Source of the DNA: Linyphia triangularis
Lineage: Eukaryota > Arthropoda > Arachnida > Araneae > Linyphiidae
Assembly: GCA_963978545.1 (NCBI GenBank)
Contig: OZ021726.1
Span: forward strand, 34,072,459-34,136,458
Direction of reading: 5' to 3'
Length of the DNA stretch: 64,000 bases
Part shown: piece by piece, positions 22,301-29,745 of the stretch
Layout of the letters: each line of letters opens with the position of its first letter
Position numbering within the stretch: position 1 is the first letter of the stretch
Made by a program: the position numbers and the translations under genes
Notes under the pieces: generated by a model
The model's input: only the letters and a program-made list of their open reading frames with translations
What the model was told of the DNA's origin: nothing
The model's database searches: none

Positions 22301-24237
22301 GAATTCGTTGCCACAGCGATTTTGGTTAAAATCGTTTGATCCATTTTTTTGGCAATTGCTGGAAAATGTAATGTTTTGCCAATGGCAGCTACCTTATGCA
22401 CTTGTACAATTTTGACAAAAACCTTAATGGCAGTTCTCATGGTCACTACTAACCCGTACACAAAGTTTGAACATCGTAGGTCAATCTGTTTGAGAGTTAT
22501 TCTGACACACATTATTACGCACATTTTTCCTAGTCGACTTTTTCTTTAACTCGGAATGTTCCAAAACATGGAGAAATGCAATTAAAAACCAAAGAAATTA
22601 TTTTGACCGAATCCAATACTTTCCGAATTAATACCTGTGTTAAATATGGGTAATTGAAAGTAATAATATAAATGAAAGCTCTGCATCCACACATTTAAAA
22701 ATGGCACGTATGTTAAAGAAGTTAAAAGTATTACATTAATGTTCATTCACATATATACTAAACTTCAACTTAACTTGACATCACTAGACGGTAGGTCATC
22801 ACAGTGCTCATAGGCAATTTATCCATTTTGGCGGCATGAAAGCATAATGCTCGCCAAACCATCTAGCCTTTTGTTCGACAAACGGGATGGACAGGAATAC
22901 TGTATCACCCCATTCCCTTTTCATTCTTCTCCCGTCCCACAAGAAAAAATCAGGCTATGAAACTCATCCCAGCAACCCTGTAGAGAAGAAAAAGTTATAA
23001 TGTTTGGCGAGAATTATGTCTTCACTCCGCTAAAATGGATTAATTGCCTATGAGCACAGTGAAGATCTATATGTCAAGTTAAGTAATAATGTGTTACAAA
23101 GAAAAAATTTATCAAGAAATACAGTAATCAAATAAGCTGATTCACAGCCAGAATTTAATTTGAAGAAGTTTAATCCTTTGACATTATTGAAAATTTTATT
23201 TTTTACTGTTTAGTCTGATAATATTATATAAAGGTTATATCACACAGACTCCAATCCTTACCACAATCGCAGACATAATTGTACGTCTAACTCTACTCCC
23301 AACTCAAGTGCTGTTGGGATCTTGGGAAAATTTCCAAGCAAAGAGTTTGTCACAAAATAGTGATCTTTGTAGGCGACTGAATATTGTCGTCAGACAAATC
23401 TTAAGGGAAAACCTGGTGTATTCTTTCATAAGCTTTAATAACTAAAAAAGAGTTTATAAAATTATCTTACAATCTATGAAAAATAAAATTAAAAATTTCT
23501 TTTCTAATTAAATATTTTCTGAAAAATACATAAATAAGTATTAACATAAAACTTAATGCATTTGTATAAATATTATGTTTTTATTTTATTTGCATACCTA
23601 CAAAATGTGTCACGTAATAGTATTCTTTCGAATCAAAACCTGAAACATACAAATACAGGTAATTTCCAGTGAGTGTCTTGTGAAATTCACTACTGCTGTG
23701 TATTGCGATGAAATTGAGGGATTTTGCTGAGCTTGCAGCACATCAACATTCAAACAATATCAGAGATGCCAACCTGTTATACAGATTTTTTGTAGTTTCT
23801 ACGCAAGTTCATTTGAAACCTACAGAAAAGACATGCACAAAATATCCGTTTCCAACTTTTTTGAAGTCCACTGATACTTTCGCTATTGCTGAGATTTAAC
23901 TGGTTTTCCTTAAGTGTCACACTGGTGTAAAAGTCGCTATTGTATCATATATTCATTTATCTTAATATAAGAGTATTGGCCATAGGTAAACCATAAAAAA
24001 AAGTAAAAACTACAGAAAATCAGTAGAAAGTTGGCATCTCTGCAACTTGAATAACATGACAATATCATCTCTTCTATATTTTCTTTTATACACAGTCTTT
24101 AATTTTACTCAGTTGTTCCTGATTATTCAATTTATGTCATACTGCTTCTATTATATGTAGAAATTGTGCATTACCTATACGTTTACTAAAGCTTTATGTA
24201 AATTTATTTCTATCTAGGAAAGAAAAGGAAACATTAA
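4065..24237 (+). CDS. NGDN: Neuroguidin (3' part, seven exons)
   Basis: Neuroguidin belongs to the Sas10/Utp3/Lcp5 family. Family members work in the small-subunit processome during 18S rRNA maturation, and vertebrate neuroguidin also binds eIF4E and CPEB to repress translation; nucleolar/cytoplasmic. Seven exons are visible: 4065-4189, 5644-5699, 5819-5867, 11441-11521, 11683-11718, 16300-16333 and 24218-24237, all with GT-AG borders and matching phases. Hallmarks in order are KRALSSSVLYELRKEY, then GPEEIK, RTRYEEEYMLRL, DDISAL and a Lys/Arg-rich C-terminus ending GKKRKH and TAA. These match the conserved C-terminal half of animal neuroguidins. The first exon starts in phase 2, so the N-terminal Sas10 domain lies left of the window. 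Introns reach about 8 kb and are packed with transposons. Identification is strong; exact isoforms are unknown. Confidence 0.9.
4190..5643. other. NGDN: NGDN intron, nothing else recognised
   Basis: 1.45-kb intron between the first and second visible NGDN exons. AT-rich; no transposon termini, coding blocks or RNA genes recognised. Confidence 0.5.
5644..5699 (+). CDS. NGDN: NGDN exon
   Basis: 56 nt starting EMVDPYK and ending in a codon split after AG. Acceptor TGTATTTTAG, donor GTAATAG. The split codon completes to Arg with the next exon. Confidence 0.85.
5819..5867 (+). CDS. NGDN: NGDN exon
   Basis: 49 nt encoding YEEEYMLRLPMTKKQK after the split Arg. Polypyrimidine acceptor CCTTTTATTTTAG, donor AAG/GTAATT. 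Corresponds to the YEExxMxRL block of other neuroguidins. Confidence 0.88.
6055..7523. mobile_element. Non-autonomous DNA transposon, 6-bp target duplication
   Basis: 1469 bp. The left end CAGGGGTCCCA (6055-6065) and right end TGGGAGCCCTG (7513-7523) form an 11-bp inverted repeat with one mismatch. GAAACA directly flanks both sides (6049-6054 and 7524-7529), a perfect 6-bp target duplication. Short CTGCTCCAAA-like words occur near both ends in the same orientation (6090-6140 and 7440-7500). The middle, about 6230-7290, is a degenerate tandem repeat. No transposase is recognisable. The CAGGG termini suggest the hAT superfamily, in a branch using 6-bp rather than 8-bp duplications; that assignment is inference. 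Confidence 0.82.
6230..7290. repeat. Degenerate tandem repeat (about 100-165 bp) inside the element
   Basis: Recurring core words are TTACGTTGGTGTGATGGTCA, TTTTCGCCRAGTG, ATGTAATAGCAGCTATTG and CCGAGATTTGCGACG. At least eight partial units are seen. The two right-most are the clearest: GCGCCGATATTACCGAG at 6987 and again at 7152. On the minus strand 6808-7305 stays open and reads as repeated GEND...NV.I.DS.HHT blocks, but it is a repeat shadow. A related array lies at 28800-29340. Confidence 0.75.
7524..8817. other. NGDN: NGDN intron sequence, no gene seen
   Basis: AT-rich, with no recognisable coding block or element termini. Short open frames at 7747-7944 (+) and 8204-8419 (-) have no motif I know. 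Confidence 0.45.
8818..8930. mobile_element. CAGGGTGGCCAC-family element, truncated copy
   Basis: Starts CAGGGTGGCTACAGAACTTG and has the family's CAGGGAA words, but diverges after about 8930. No 3' terminus is seen, so it is a fragment. Confidence 0.6.
8984..8991. promoter_or_regulatory. TGACGTCA palindrome (CRE/ATF-type site)
   Basis: A single perfect CRE octamer in a locally GC-richer patch (8930-9000). No adjacent gene start is known, so function is doubtful. Confidence 0.25.
9195..9755 (+). pseudogene. Tc1/mariner transposase remnant (C-terminal half)
   Basis: Degenerate reading of a Tc1-type DDE transposase. Blocks in order: VVFSNEN (compare VxFSDES) near 9210; MNTKTYFQILDRQLLSY from 9377; FIFQQDGATYYNS near 9455-9490 holding the second catalytic Asp; a frame change near 9570; then WGYLVRRVYANGKQYDS from 9581 to a stop at 9752. 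In-frame stops and the frameshift make it dead. No intact inverted repeats were found. It sits in an NGDN intron in the sense direction. Confidence 0.85.
9826..10248. mobile_element. CAGGGTGGCCAC-family element, copy 2
   Basis: Begins CAGAGTGGCCACAGAACC and ends GTGACCACTGACTCTG (inverse of the start with a small insertion). Flanked by ATGCT on the left and ATGAT on the right, a decayed 5-bp target duplication. Shares the CTCCGTTCATCC...TTTTGGCGCC block and the TTATCTTTTTAGCA word with copy 1. Confidence 0.78.
10288..11209. mobile_element. hAT-like short element with 8-bp target duplication
   Basis: Left end CAAGGTTAGAAACAAACC, right end GGTTTAAACCATGCCAACCCTG read to 11209, imperfect inverted repeats. 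Flanks AATTTACC (10280-10287) and ATTTTACC (11210-11217) match at 7 of 8 positions, as expected for hAT. It contains a T36 run (10311-10346) and an embedded SINE at 10959. Confidence 0.65.
10959..11160 (+). mobile_element. tRNA-derived SINE
   Basis: Pol III box A-like TATAGTGGTTAGTATAC (10974-10990) and a perfect box B GGTTCGAATCC (11015-11025) form a tRNA-like head. An unrelated body (TTTCGGCGCATTATAGCC and GATGGCGCCAG) and an A-rich tail from about 11142 follow. The head cannot fold as a clean cloverleaf with a proper 3' acceptor arm, so it is a SINE, not a tRNA gene. Confidence 0.78.
11441..11521 (+). CDS. NGDN: NGDN exon: DISAL block
   Basis: 27 codons starting HESRQLM, with FDDISAL near the middle. 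Acceptor GTTTTCACAG, donor GAT/GTAAGC. It is separated from the previous exon by a 5.6-kb intron full of mobile elements. Confidence 0.88.
11683..11718 (+). CDS. NGDN: NGDN exon (12 codons)
   Basis: Encodes DVSLKRRSSGKK, the start of the basic tail. Acceptor TCTGTTTCAG, donor AAG/GTAAGA. Confidence 0.82.
11719..12434. other. NGDN: NGDN intron with fragment of a CAGGG..AAGGACTTTT element
   Basis: A left-end-like sequence CAGGATCCCCATGGTCCC starts at 11967 and is followed by CTTAAAGAACTCC words resembling the AAGGACTTTTAAGGACC family seen at 16090-16153 and 33040-33118. No duplication supports a single element. The rest is AT-rich without genes. Confidence 0.4.
12435..12720. other. GC-richer segment with repeated TTTACAC words (possible transposon end)
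   Basis: Starts TTACAGCCCATTTACACAG and carries CATTTACACAG, GTTTACACCAA, GTTTACACAGG and GTTTGCACAGG within about 160 bp, plus CpG-rich words (GCGCTGCGC, GCGCGCGC). This resembles the subterminal region of PIF/Harbinger elements, whose target duplication is TTA/TAA, and a TTA begins it. The opposite end was not found, so this is a hypothesis. Confidence 0.4.
12759..14221. other. NGDN: NGDN intron sequence, no gene supported
   Basis: AT-rich. A minus-strand open frame (13720-14112) has a GC-richer centre near 13800-13960 but no recognisable domain, and sits directly 3' of the antisense MADF gene, possibly its 3' flank. Confidence 0.35.
14222..14451 (-). CDS. MADF gene last exon
   Basis: Acceptor TTTCTGTAG just right of 14451. 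Reads SNTKKKRKAPDEFETRILE, then a proline run (TPLPPPNANQNF) and the helical LLPYLEEL segment, ending VTPT and TAA. Confidence 0.68.
14222..16082 (-). CDS. MADF-domain protein, C-terminal part (three exons, antisense in NGDN intron)
   Basis: Three minus-strand exons join in frame: 16082-15961, 15503-15277 and 14451-14222, ending in TAA. The first carries the second half of a MADF domain (IRDKYVEIMK...WELFPFLHFLRP...RRK). The second is acidic and Ser/Gln-rich (VDEVEIEEMNISEDV). The third has a basic KKKRKAP stretch, then LNSLLPYLEELAPAECSLAKLKILTLL, like a BESS or oligomerisation helix. MADF-BESS proteins are DNA-binding regulators in arthropods; MADF proteins are also the second gene of some PIF/Harbinger transposons. 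Both donor/acceptor pairs are canonical and phases agree, so these exons look real. The N-terminal half of MADF, upstream of 16082, was not found; the acceptor there (CGAAAAAG) is weak, so the gene may be truncated. Confidence 0.68.
15277..15503 (-). CDS. MADF gene middle exon
   Basis: 227 nt, acceptor TTTTTCAATTTCAG and donor CCA/GTGAGT. Begins TLGNIKPLEVEYFIDA, ends IFTP with a split Ser codon completed by the next exon. Confidence 0.68.
15961..16082 (-). CDS. MADF gene exon with second half of MADF domain
   Basis: 122 nt, donor AAA/GTAAGA. The IRDKYVEIMK, GSSSENVSSWELFPF and LHFLRPCVKRR segments match the C-terminal helix pattern of MADF. The right border is uncertain because a short-element end lies at 16090-16153. 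Confidence 0.65.
16090..16153. mobile_element. Right end of a CAGGG..AAGGACTTTT short element
   Basis: Reads GGTCCTTAAAAGTCC... to GGGGGACCCTG at 16153; its reverse complement starts CAGGGTCCCCC and contains AAGGACTTTTAAGGACC. The same family end is at 33040-33118. It abuts the MADF exon and may have cut the gene. Confidence 0.5.
16300..16333 (+). CDS. NGDN: NGDN exon, basic tail
   Basis: 34 nt encoding GKFSKKAGKRK plus the first base of a split codon. Acceptor TTCCTTTCTAG, donor AAAG/GTATTT. In frame with both neighbouring exons. Confidence 0.82.
16334..18280. other. NGDN: NGDN intron, AT-rich, with one dispersed repeat
   Basis: Mostly AT-rich and uninformative. Positions about 17009-17115 (TTCAATAATTCTTAC ... 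GTTGATGAGCGATGCTC ... GAAGAGAACTTTG) match 31362-31470, so they are a dispersed repeat. A-runs occur at 17152-17180 and near 17706-17722. Confidence 0.5.
19341..19895 (+). pseudogene. Degenerate transposon-type protein between the arms
   Basis: Broken plus-strand reading with blocks CLIASFKXIA-like/LRLNELPLRKV, GKGLASYRDLPVVEYNDID, TDQKYWEMCQSVLRSKC, GNISHSK and a final LWFTI. This order (cysteine-leucine block, NELPLR, PIGK, DQKY, LSHSxWL, ANRILRLY, MWF) is one I remember from a widespread uncharacterised, transposon-associated protein of arthropods and cnidarians. Several stops and frame changes mean it is not functional. The biochemical role of the family is unknown to me. Confidence 0.55.
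20032..20830. mobile_element. 799-bp short element with 6-bp target duplication, inside the right arm
   Basis: Left end CAGAGTTGCC, right end GGCAACCCTG (20821-20830), an inverted repeat with one mismatch. TTAAAA flanks both sides exactly (20026-20031 and 20831-20836). Contains CCTGGAAAACCTGG and GTCAGGGAAAA words. Removing it restores the inverted-repeat arm, so it inserted later. Same 6-bp duplication size as the 6055-7523 element. Confidence 0.78.
21873..22201. mobile_element. CAGGGTGGCCAC-family element, copy 3
   Basis: 329 bp. Starts CAGAGTAGCCACAGAACC, ends TTGTGGCCACCCTG. TAGTT flanks both sides (21868-21872 and 22202-22206), an exact 5-bp target duplication. Shares the CCGTTCATCCGTATTTTGG block with copies 1 and 2. 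Confidence 0.82.
22305..22665 (+). repeat. Dispersed ~360-bp repeat, copy 1
   Basis: TTGCCACAGCGATTTTGG, CAATGGCAGCTACCTTATG, AACCTTAATGGCAG, GAGAGTTATTCTGACAC and ATGGGTAATTGAAAGTAA all recur in the same order at 31546-31915. The ACAC/ACAGACATTTTT-type 3' part resembles tails of arthropod retroposons. No coding region is recognised. Confidence 0.7.
22757..23087. mobile_element. Foldback MITE, copy 1
   Basis: The left part (TAAACTTCAACTTAACTTG, CAGTGCTCATAGGCAATT, TCGCCAAACC) is the reverse complement of the right part (GTTTGGCGAGAATTATG, TTGCCTATGAGCACAGTG, ATGTCAAGTTAAGT). The arms are over 100 bp and the whole element can fold on itself around a ~115-bp loop. The far right end has lost about 10 bp relative to copy 2 at 27515. 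No coding capacity. Confidence 0.78.
23761..24042. mobile_element. 282-bp MITE with CAGAGATGCCAAC ends
   Basis: The left end CAGAGATGCCAAC (23761) and the reverse complement of the right end, also CAGAGATGCCAAC, extend to about 40 bp of similarity (GATTTTYTGTAGTTT). No clear target duplication (AATAT against CAACT). hAT-like termini; lies in the last NGDN intron. Confidence 0.7.
24218..24237 (+). CDS. NGDN: NGDN terminal coding exon and stop
   Basis: The first two bases complete a Gly codon, then KKRKH and TAA. Acceptor TTCTATCTAG. The nearly 7.9-kb preceding intron contains the large inverted repeat. Matches the short basic C-terminus typical of the family. Confidence 0.8.
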
Positions 24238-24299
24238 AAGATCACCTGTTTCACTTTTGAGCTGTTATTGTAAATGGAGTTTCATGTTTTTTTGTTATG

Positions 24300-24305
24300 A
24301 ATAAA
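24300..24305 (+). promoter_or_regulatory. Candidate polyadenylation signal of NGDN
   Basis: AATAAA lies 63 nt after the NGDN stop codon, the right place for a short 3' UTR. The hexamer is common in AT-rich DNA, so this rests on position only. Confidence 0.5.
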
Positions 24306-26044
24306 TATGTTGCAAAAAATTTAACCTTTTAACTAGTTTAATCTTCCTCACTATACTGAAGTTTTTGAAATATTTGAGCCATTAGCTGCTTGATTTTACA
24401 CAAACAGGATGAGATTCTTCCGCTTTTTTGTATTTTTGGGAAAAATCCGCTTTTTTCCTCTTGAACTTTTTCCGCTTTTTTTTTCCCCGACAATTTTTCT
24501 TCCACTGTAGATTTTTGTTGGAGTTAAGTTGGAACTTGCAGAAGCGTTTTCAACAAAGCGCATATTTTCTTCATAGCGACTGCTTTTACAAGATGCATCT
24601 TCAACTTTTGTTTTAATCTAAAAAGTAAAACTTTTCGATGGAGCCTATAGCATGAGCGCCCCCAGGATTATTTGCAGGGAACTTTTAATCTTTCTATGAC
24701 AACATAAATTACTTTATCTTTTTTTTTTTTTTTTAATCATTTACATTTTTCACCCATTTTAATCATAATCACTTACATTTTAATTGCTTAAATACTATTT
24801 TTTTTAATTAAAATGAATACTAATTAAAAATTTTAAAACTAAAAGTCACAGAATGAATTTTTTTCAATTGATTCAAATGCTGAACCAAAATTATTACATT
24901 TAAAGAGTATCTTGGATGTCATTGTAGAACAAAATTGGAAATTTTTTGTTCTAAATTGATATTGTTTGCGATTTGCATGGATAAGCATTGAAAATTGTAA
25001 AATAGTGCTTTTTATTTCAGAAATGTCAAAATTAAAGCTTACCTCTGTTTTTCTAAATAATTTCTTTCTTTCTTGATCATTTGAAATTTAATGCAAAATA
25101 TATTTGTGAAAGTAAAATTGAATTAAAGAAAAATAAGCCTGGAGTGGATTCCGATTCACGGAATCCTGGTGTGTGATTGTCCGAATCGGGGAAATCCGTA
25201 GTACAAATTAATATTTAGTGTTTACTGTTGCTCTATTTTATAAAATAATGAAATCTATTCCTGTCAGTCGTGTCATTAAAAACGAGTCACAAAAACTAGT
25301 TCTCAACCATTTACGTTGCATCTGTACTCTGGTAAAATTTACAAAAGAGCACTAAATATTAGTGGTTTTTTTCTGCAATGAAAGAAACATGTACATACAA
25401 AAATAAAACAAAAACCTTAGTCATTCTACGAAATACTTAACGGAAATCTAAAATAGAATTCAGTATCTCAATCATTTCCAAAAGCAATAAATTTCTAGGA
25501 ATTTAACACCGGAAATAATTCATTCTTCCTGCCCTTTACCTCCCAACCGAAGTTTTCTAATTATGCTAACTGATTTTTTTCTAATAAATCTCATGTCGCC
25601 GAAAAAGAAACGGATTCTTTCTCTCAGCAAAAAAAATAATAATAATGCCACAAAACTAAAATGAACGTTTACATGTAATAGATTCGATTTCTTTATTAAA
25701 AAAAAAAAGTAGAAAATTTTAATTTCCCTAAAAGAAATGATATGAGACTTTACTCTACAAACAAAATTTAAATCATTAAAAGCAAATTTATATTATTCGT
25801 TTTGTTGTGTGGCTGCTTTTTAATAAATTGTTACTTTAGAGCATTGCACAAAAGAAGCGTTTCTTAACTTAGTGACTTTGTGTGTCATTTATTAAGTGAA
25901 ATAGAAAGTAACCGAGACATTGAGTGCAAAAATGAACAATATTTGGAAGGTTTTTTTTGTAAAAAACGCGAAACTGATGATTCGTTAACCAATTCAGATA
26001 CCATTACGGATCATCAATAAAAAAACTATAGTTGAAGAATTTCT
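24306..26044. other. Intergenic, AT-rich, no gene seen
   Basis: Downstream of NGDN. Two short-period stretches stand out: CCGCTTTTTT words at 24419-24490 and a small palindromic patch near 25142-25200 (GATTCCGATTCACGGAATCC). A possible element with ends near 24407 and 25171 could not be confirmed. Confidence 0.4.
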
Positions 26045-27350
26045 TATACAATTCGATTTAAGTGCTAATCGTTTAGGTATTGGATTCTATTTAGATTCAA
26101 AATATCCTGTTACTGATGAACTTCGTCTGAAATTATTAAGAGAGGCTTCGACTCCTGATTAAGCGTACAATTATAAAAAGGTTATAATCCGTGGCGTTAA
26201 AAGATCATTTCGATTTGAATTGCTTAAGACTTACCATTGGTTGGCTTACTCAGCTTTTGTGAAAGGGCCTCTTTGCAAAGTCTGTGTCCTTTGAGAGAAC
26301 TATGGATAGAGAGCAAATGAGTGTTCATGAAGTTTTAGATTCGACATATCATAAGGAAATTGAAGAAAACAGAGAAAAACTTCGACATATTATTTCAACA
26401 ATTTCGTTTTGTAGACGGCGTGATCTTCAACTTCGTGGGAAAAAGTATGAAGGTTCTGTTTTCACAGATCTGTTGCATTTTAGAATTGAATTTGGCTATA
26501 AAGTTTTGAAAGATAATTTGTAATAGGGACCGAAAAACTCCATGTATATATCACACCGTATTCAAAACGAATTAATTCAAACTTGTTCTGATGTAGTCAA
26601 GAAAAAAATACTTGCCGAAATAAAATTTGCATCTGTTTTTTCGGTATTGGCTGATGAAAAAGCTGATATTGGCGGTACTGAGCAGTTATCGATTGGAACT
26701 CGGTATCTAAGGGCTGCCACTGGCAACTATAAAGGCTACTAAAGCGACTATTTTAGTGGCCAGACGACTATGGCGACTATTTTAGTGAAAAAAGGGCCCA
26801 AAACGTCTATTTTAAGCAAAACCTTCAACTATATTTGGCTAAGGCTACTATTTTTTTTTTTTTTAAGTAGATACTGTCTGATTGTAACACGGAAAAAAAT
26901 CGACACTAAGGTACTGACGCAGTTTTGTCAAAATAGCGTTATTTTTAGGGGGTAAATGAACTCTACCGAAATAGGTGTTAATTTTAATTCATGTTCGTGG
27001 ATCGAGTGGTAATCTCGTTAGTCTGACGGTAATATCTCCCTGGTAATCACACTCGCGCAATTATTATTTTCGCCTACTTGTTAGGTTCCAATGTTTTATC
27101 TTTCGCAGTGCGAAGCTCGACAACATACACTATTATATTGTTACGAAATTTTGTATATTTGTAAATATTTCGTAGTGTTAATTTTGTAAATAGGAAAATT
27201 TATGTACATTTTGCATAAGGCAGTGCAATAGTTCGTCTTAGTTTGTTTCCCTGCAATGAGCCTCTCAATGCTTGATAACGGGTTTTACAGAGGTAACTCT
27301 GGGAAGCGAGTTTCAAGGGGTAAGGCATTTAACATTATGGTAATGGGAAT

Positions 27351-27452
27351 CTCGCCAAATTGGCGAGATAGAGCCAAGTTGGCGACTAATTTTTGTCGCC
27401 ACATTTGGCGAGAAATCGCCAAATGTCGCCAAACTTGGCGACATTTTCGGTC
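27351..27452. repeat. Cluster of eight alternating TCGCCAAA / TTTGGCGA motifs
   Basis: Within about 100 bp: CTCGCCAAATTGGCGAG (perfect palindrome), AGTTGGCGAC, TGTCGCCAC, ATTTGGCGAG, AATCGCCAAATG, TGTCGCCAAAC and ACTTGGCGAC. Several hairpins are possible. Lies in the U3 part of the solo LTR, upstream of its TATA box. Confidence 0.75.
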
Positions 27453-27514
27453 CCCATGTACATGTATAGGACTTTTCGACTACGATCTGGAAAGTTCTCC
27501 AAATGTCTATCTCT

Positions 27515-27757
27515 ATGCTAAACTTCAACTTAACTTGACATCACTAGACTGTACATCGTCACAGTGCTCATAGGCATTTAATCCGTTTTGGCGGCGTGAA
27601 AGCATAATGTTCGCCAAACCACAGCCCTGTAGAGAACAAAAGGCTATAAGGTTTGGCGAGAATTATGTCTTCACTCCTCTAAAATGAATTAACTGCCAAT
27701 AAGAACGGTGAAGATCTATCGTCTAGTGATGTCAAGTTAAGTTAGAGTTTAGTATAG
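27515..27757. mobile_element. Foldback MITE, copy 2, inside the solo LTR
   Basis: Near-perfect ~35-bp termini: TATGCTAAACTTCAACTTAA on the left, TTAAGTTAGAGTTTAGTATA on the right, both running into the inverted TGACATCACTAGAC. The arms continue inward (CAGTGCTCATAGGC; TTCGCCAAACC). TA at both ends would suit a Tc1/mariner-type duplication. Lacks the ~115-bp centre of copy 1. Confidence 0.8.
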
Positions 27758-28799
27758 AAATTTCAAGAATATTCACCTGTACTATATAAGGCTGACCAAG
27801 AGAGCGGGGAAGTTAGTTGACTGATTTTGAGTCACTGAGTTAGTTGTTAGCTGAGTCCATTAGTTGACTGGAATTACAGATACTGAGTAGTTCTAAAGCG
27901 AACTGTATTGCATTGTCTTTTGCAGCGATTGAGCAGTTGTGTTGTCAAATTTTTAACTGCTGTTTTGTCCTCTATTATTGTGAAAAGAGCTGCATTCTGT
28001 CTACTAGAACGAGAAGTTCTGGAGCTGTAAAGAAATCTGTGAAGAGTTATATTGGAATAAATTTCTGCAAGTTTTGATCTTTTTTGGCTTCAAATCTTTC
28101 GAACCCGTCCAACGCAACAATATTCTCAAATATCAAATTATTTTGCTTTTATTAACTTTACTTGACAAGAATGAATTTGTGAAATTTGCCTTGAATGCCG
28201 GAAGAAAATACCGTCAGTATGGACAGCTTCCTTAACCTTTTCTTTTTTAATTGAAATCTTATATTTGCATAAAAATACCAATTGAAATGTACGTTTAGCA
28301 ATTGAGGGTTGCCACGTAACTAGTGGGGCATCTATATTTGCGCAACTTAAATGGCTTGATAATGTCATCTTTCTTCTCTTGTTAAAAAAGTCGCCTAACT
28401 TTGCCAAGGTAATTGCATTAGTATTAAAGTATAAAAACCCTTGTTATTTTCCTAAATCAATCAAATGAGCAAAGTGTATGGCATTTTGGAACTACACATC
28501 ACTAAATAAAAGCAATGCTCCAAAGTGGAAGTTATTTATTGTATGTGAAAGTGAAATGAAAGCTTTTGTTTCTTAACATACAGATAAATACATGAAATCC
28601 ACTCTAAAAATCACGCATGGTACAGTCTGCGGATGTACTGATTTCAGCTTTTTTTGGACATTTCCTGAGGTCTATGCAAATCCGCATTAAAATTTCAAGG
28701 AGGTGCATGTGTGTACTTGCTTAAAAGTCTATTCACCACAGACCCTTGCTTGCAATCAGTATTCCAAAATCTCCAGTGGAATGACCACTTTTATCGCTG

Positions 28800-29340
28800 C
28801 TTCCTCTAACGTTTGTCTCTATCATCAATATTTATGTTAGTGTGTGATTGCTAATTTTATTGATGTAATGGCAACTATTGCGGTTTTTCAGCTTGTGCTG
28901 GGCGATCACCGAGAATTAAGTTTTTGGGACGGTTATTTTCTCCGGGTATTACGCTGATGTAATAGACTATTACAAGATTTGTACAGGTATGATGGACGCT
29001 ATCGCTAATATTTACATTCTTGTGATGATCATTTTCACCAAGTATTACGTTGATGTAGTAGACTCTATTACTGAAATTTGAGTCGATATGACAGGCACCA
29101 TCTCCAATATTTACATTGGAATAATAGTCATTTTCACCAAAGGCTAAGCTGATTTGACGGTTTAATAGTTGTATTTTTGTTATTGACTGTTTTAGTGCTG
29201 ATAATATAACTGCCATCTCTGAGATTTGCATTGTTGTAATGGGTGTTTTTGCCAAGGCTTCCATTGGTGTTATAAGACATCATGTCCATGATTTGTGCCG
29301 GTGTGATGATTGATTTCGCTGTGTAGGTCAATCTATGCAG
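28800..29340. repeat. Degenerate ~99-bp tandem repeat, second array
   Basis: Units share AATATTTACATT, GTGATGATCATTTTCACCAA and TACGTTGATGTAGTAGAC. The minus-strand frame (28875-29264) shows GENDYYSNVNIGD and GENDHHKNVNISD 33 codons apart. Same core as the 6230-7290 array despite sitting in an element with different ends. Confidence 0.72.
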
Positions 29341-29745
29341 AATGACTAAAATTTCAATATTGAAGCTAAATTTATAACTACTAATAACTTAAATTTTGAA
29401 GCAATTTATTTAATTGCTTTGAATGTTGCTTAAAAAATTGAAAAACTGGGCTTAATTAAATTCGCATCTCATTTTCAATATAGTATAATTGTTTAAACAT
29501 TAAACATTTTGAAAGAAGAAATCGTTATTAAGTTATGAAAAGCGAGGGTACAATTATCAATATCTGAGACTACTATTTTGGCTACTATTTTCAACGTCCA
29601 AGACTACTATTTTGGCTACTATTTTTAACATCTGAGGCTACTAAAGCAACTATTTTCAAGGCTTATAGTCAGTGGCAGTCCTGGTATTGCCGATGTGGAT
29701 TTTCTTCGATCTTTATGGTATATTCGCGTTACTTTTGATATTTGG

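Larger units (their letters stand above)
27139..28119. mobile_element. Solo LTR (gypsy-like), 981 bp with a MITE inside
   Basis: Begins TGTTACGAAATTTTG and ends CCAACGCAACA. ATAT on both sides (27135-27138 and 28120-28123) is a 4-bp target duplication. Carries TACTATATAAGGC (27780-27792), a good TATA box, and GGAATAAATTTC (28049-28060) as a polyadenylation signal, in the expected U3-R-U5 order on the plus strand. No internal region remains, so it is the product of LTR-LTR recombination. The foldback MITE (27515-27757) adds about 245 bp. Confidence 0.78.
26709..29683. mobile_element. Non-autonomous transposon inserted into the hAT pseudogene
   Basis: Left AAGGGCTGCCACTG and right CAGTGGCAGTCCTG form an inverted repeat (CAGGRCTGCCACTG type, first base of the left end mutated). 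Flanks GTATCT (26703-26708) and GTATTG (29684-29689) look like a decayed 6-bp duplication. Near both ends are same-orientation words GGCTACTATTTT and CGACTATTTTAG. A 28800-29340 tandem repeat matches that in the 6055-7523 element. It contains a solo LTR. hAT coding resumes at 29684, which supports the boundaries. No transposase. Confidence 0.72.

Noticed and set aside
24407..25171. Short transposon bounded by CAGGATGAGATTC and GGAATCCTG
   Set aside because: Terminal similarity is too short and no target duplication was found.
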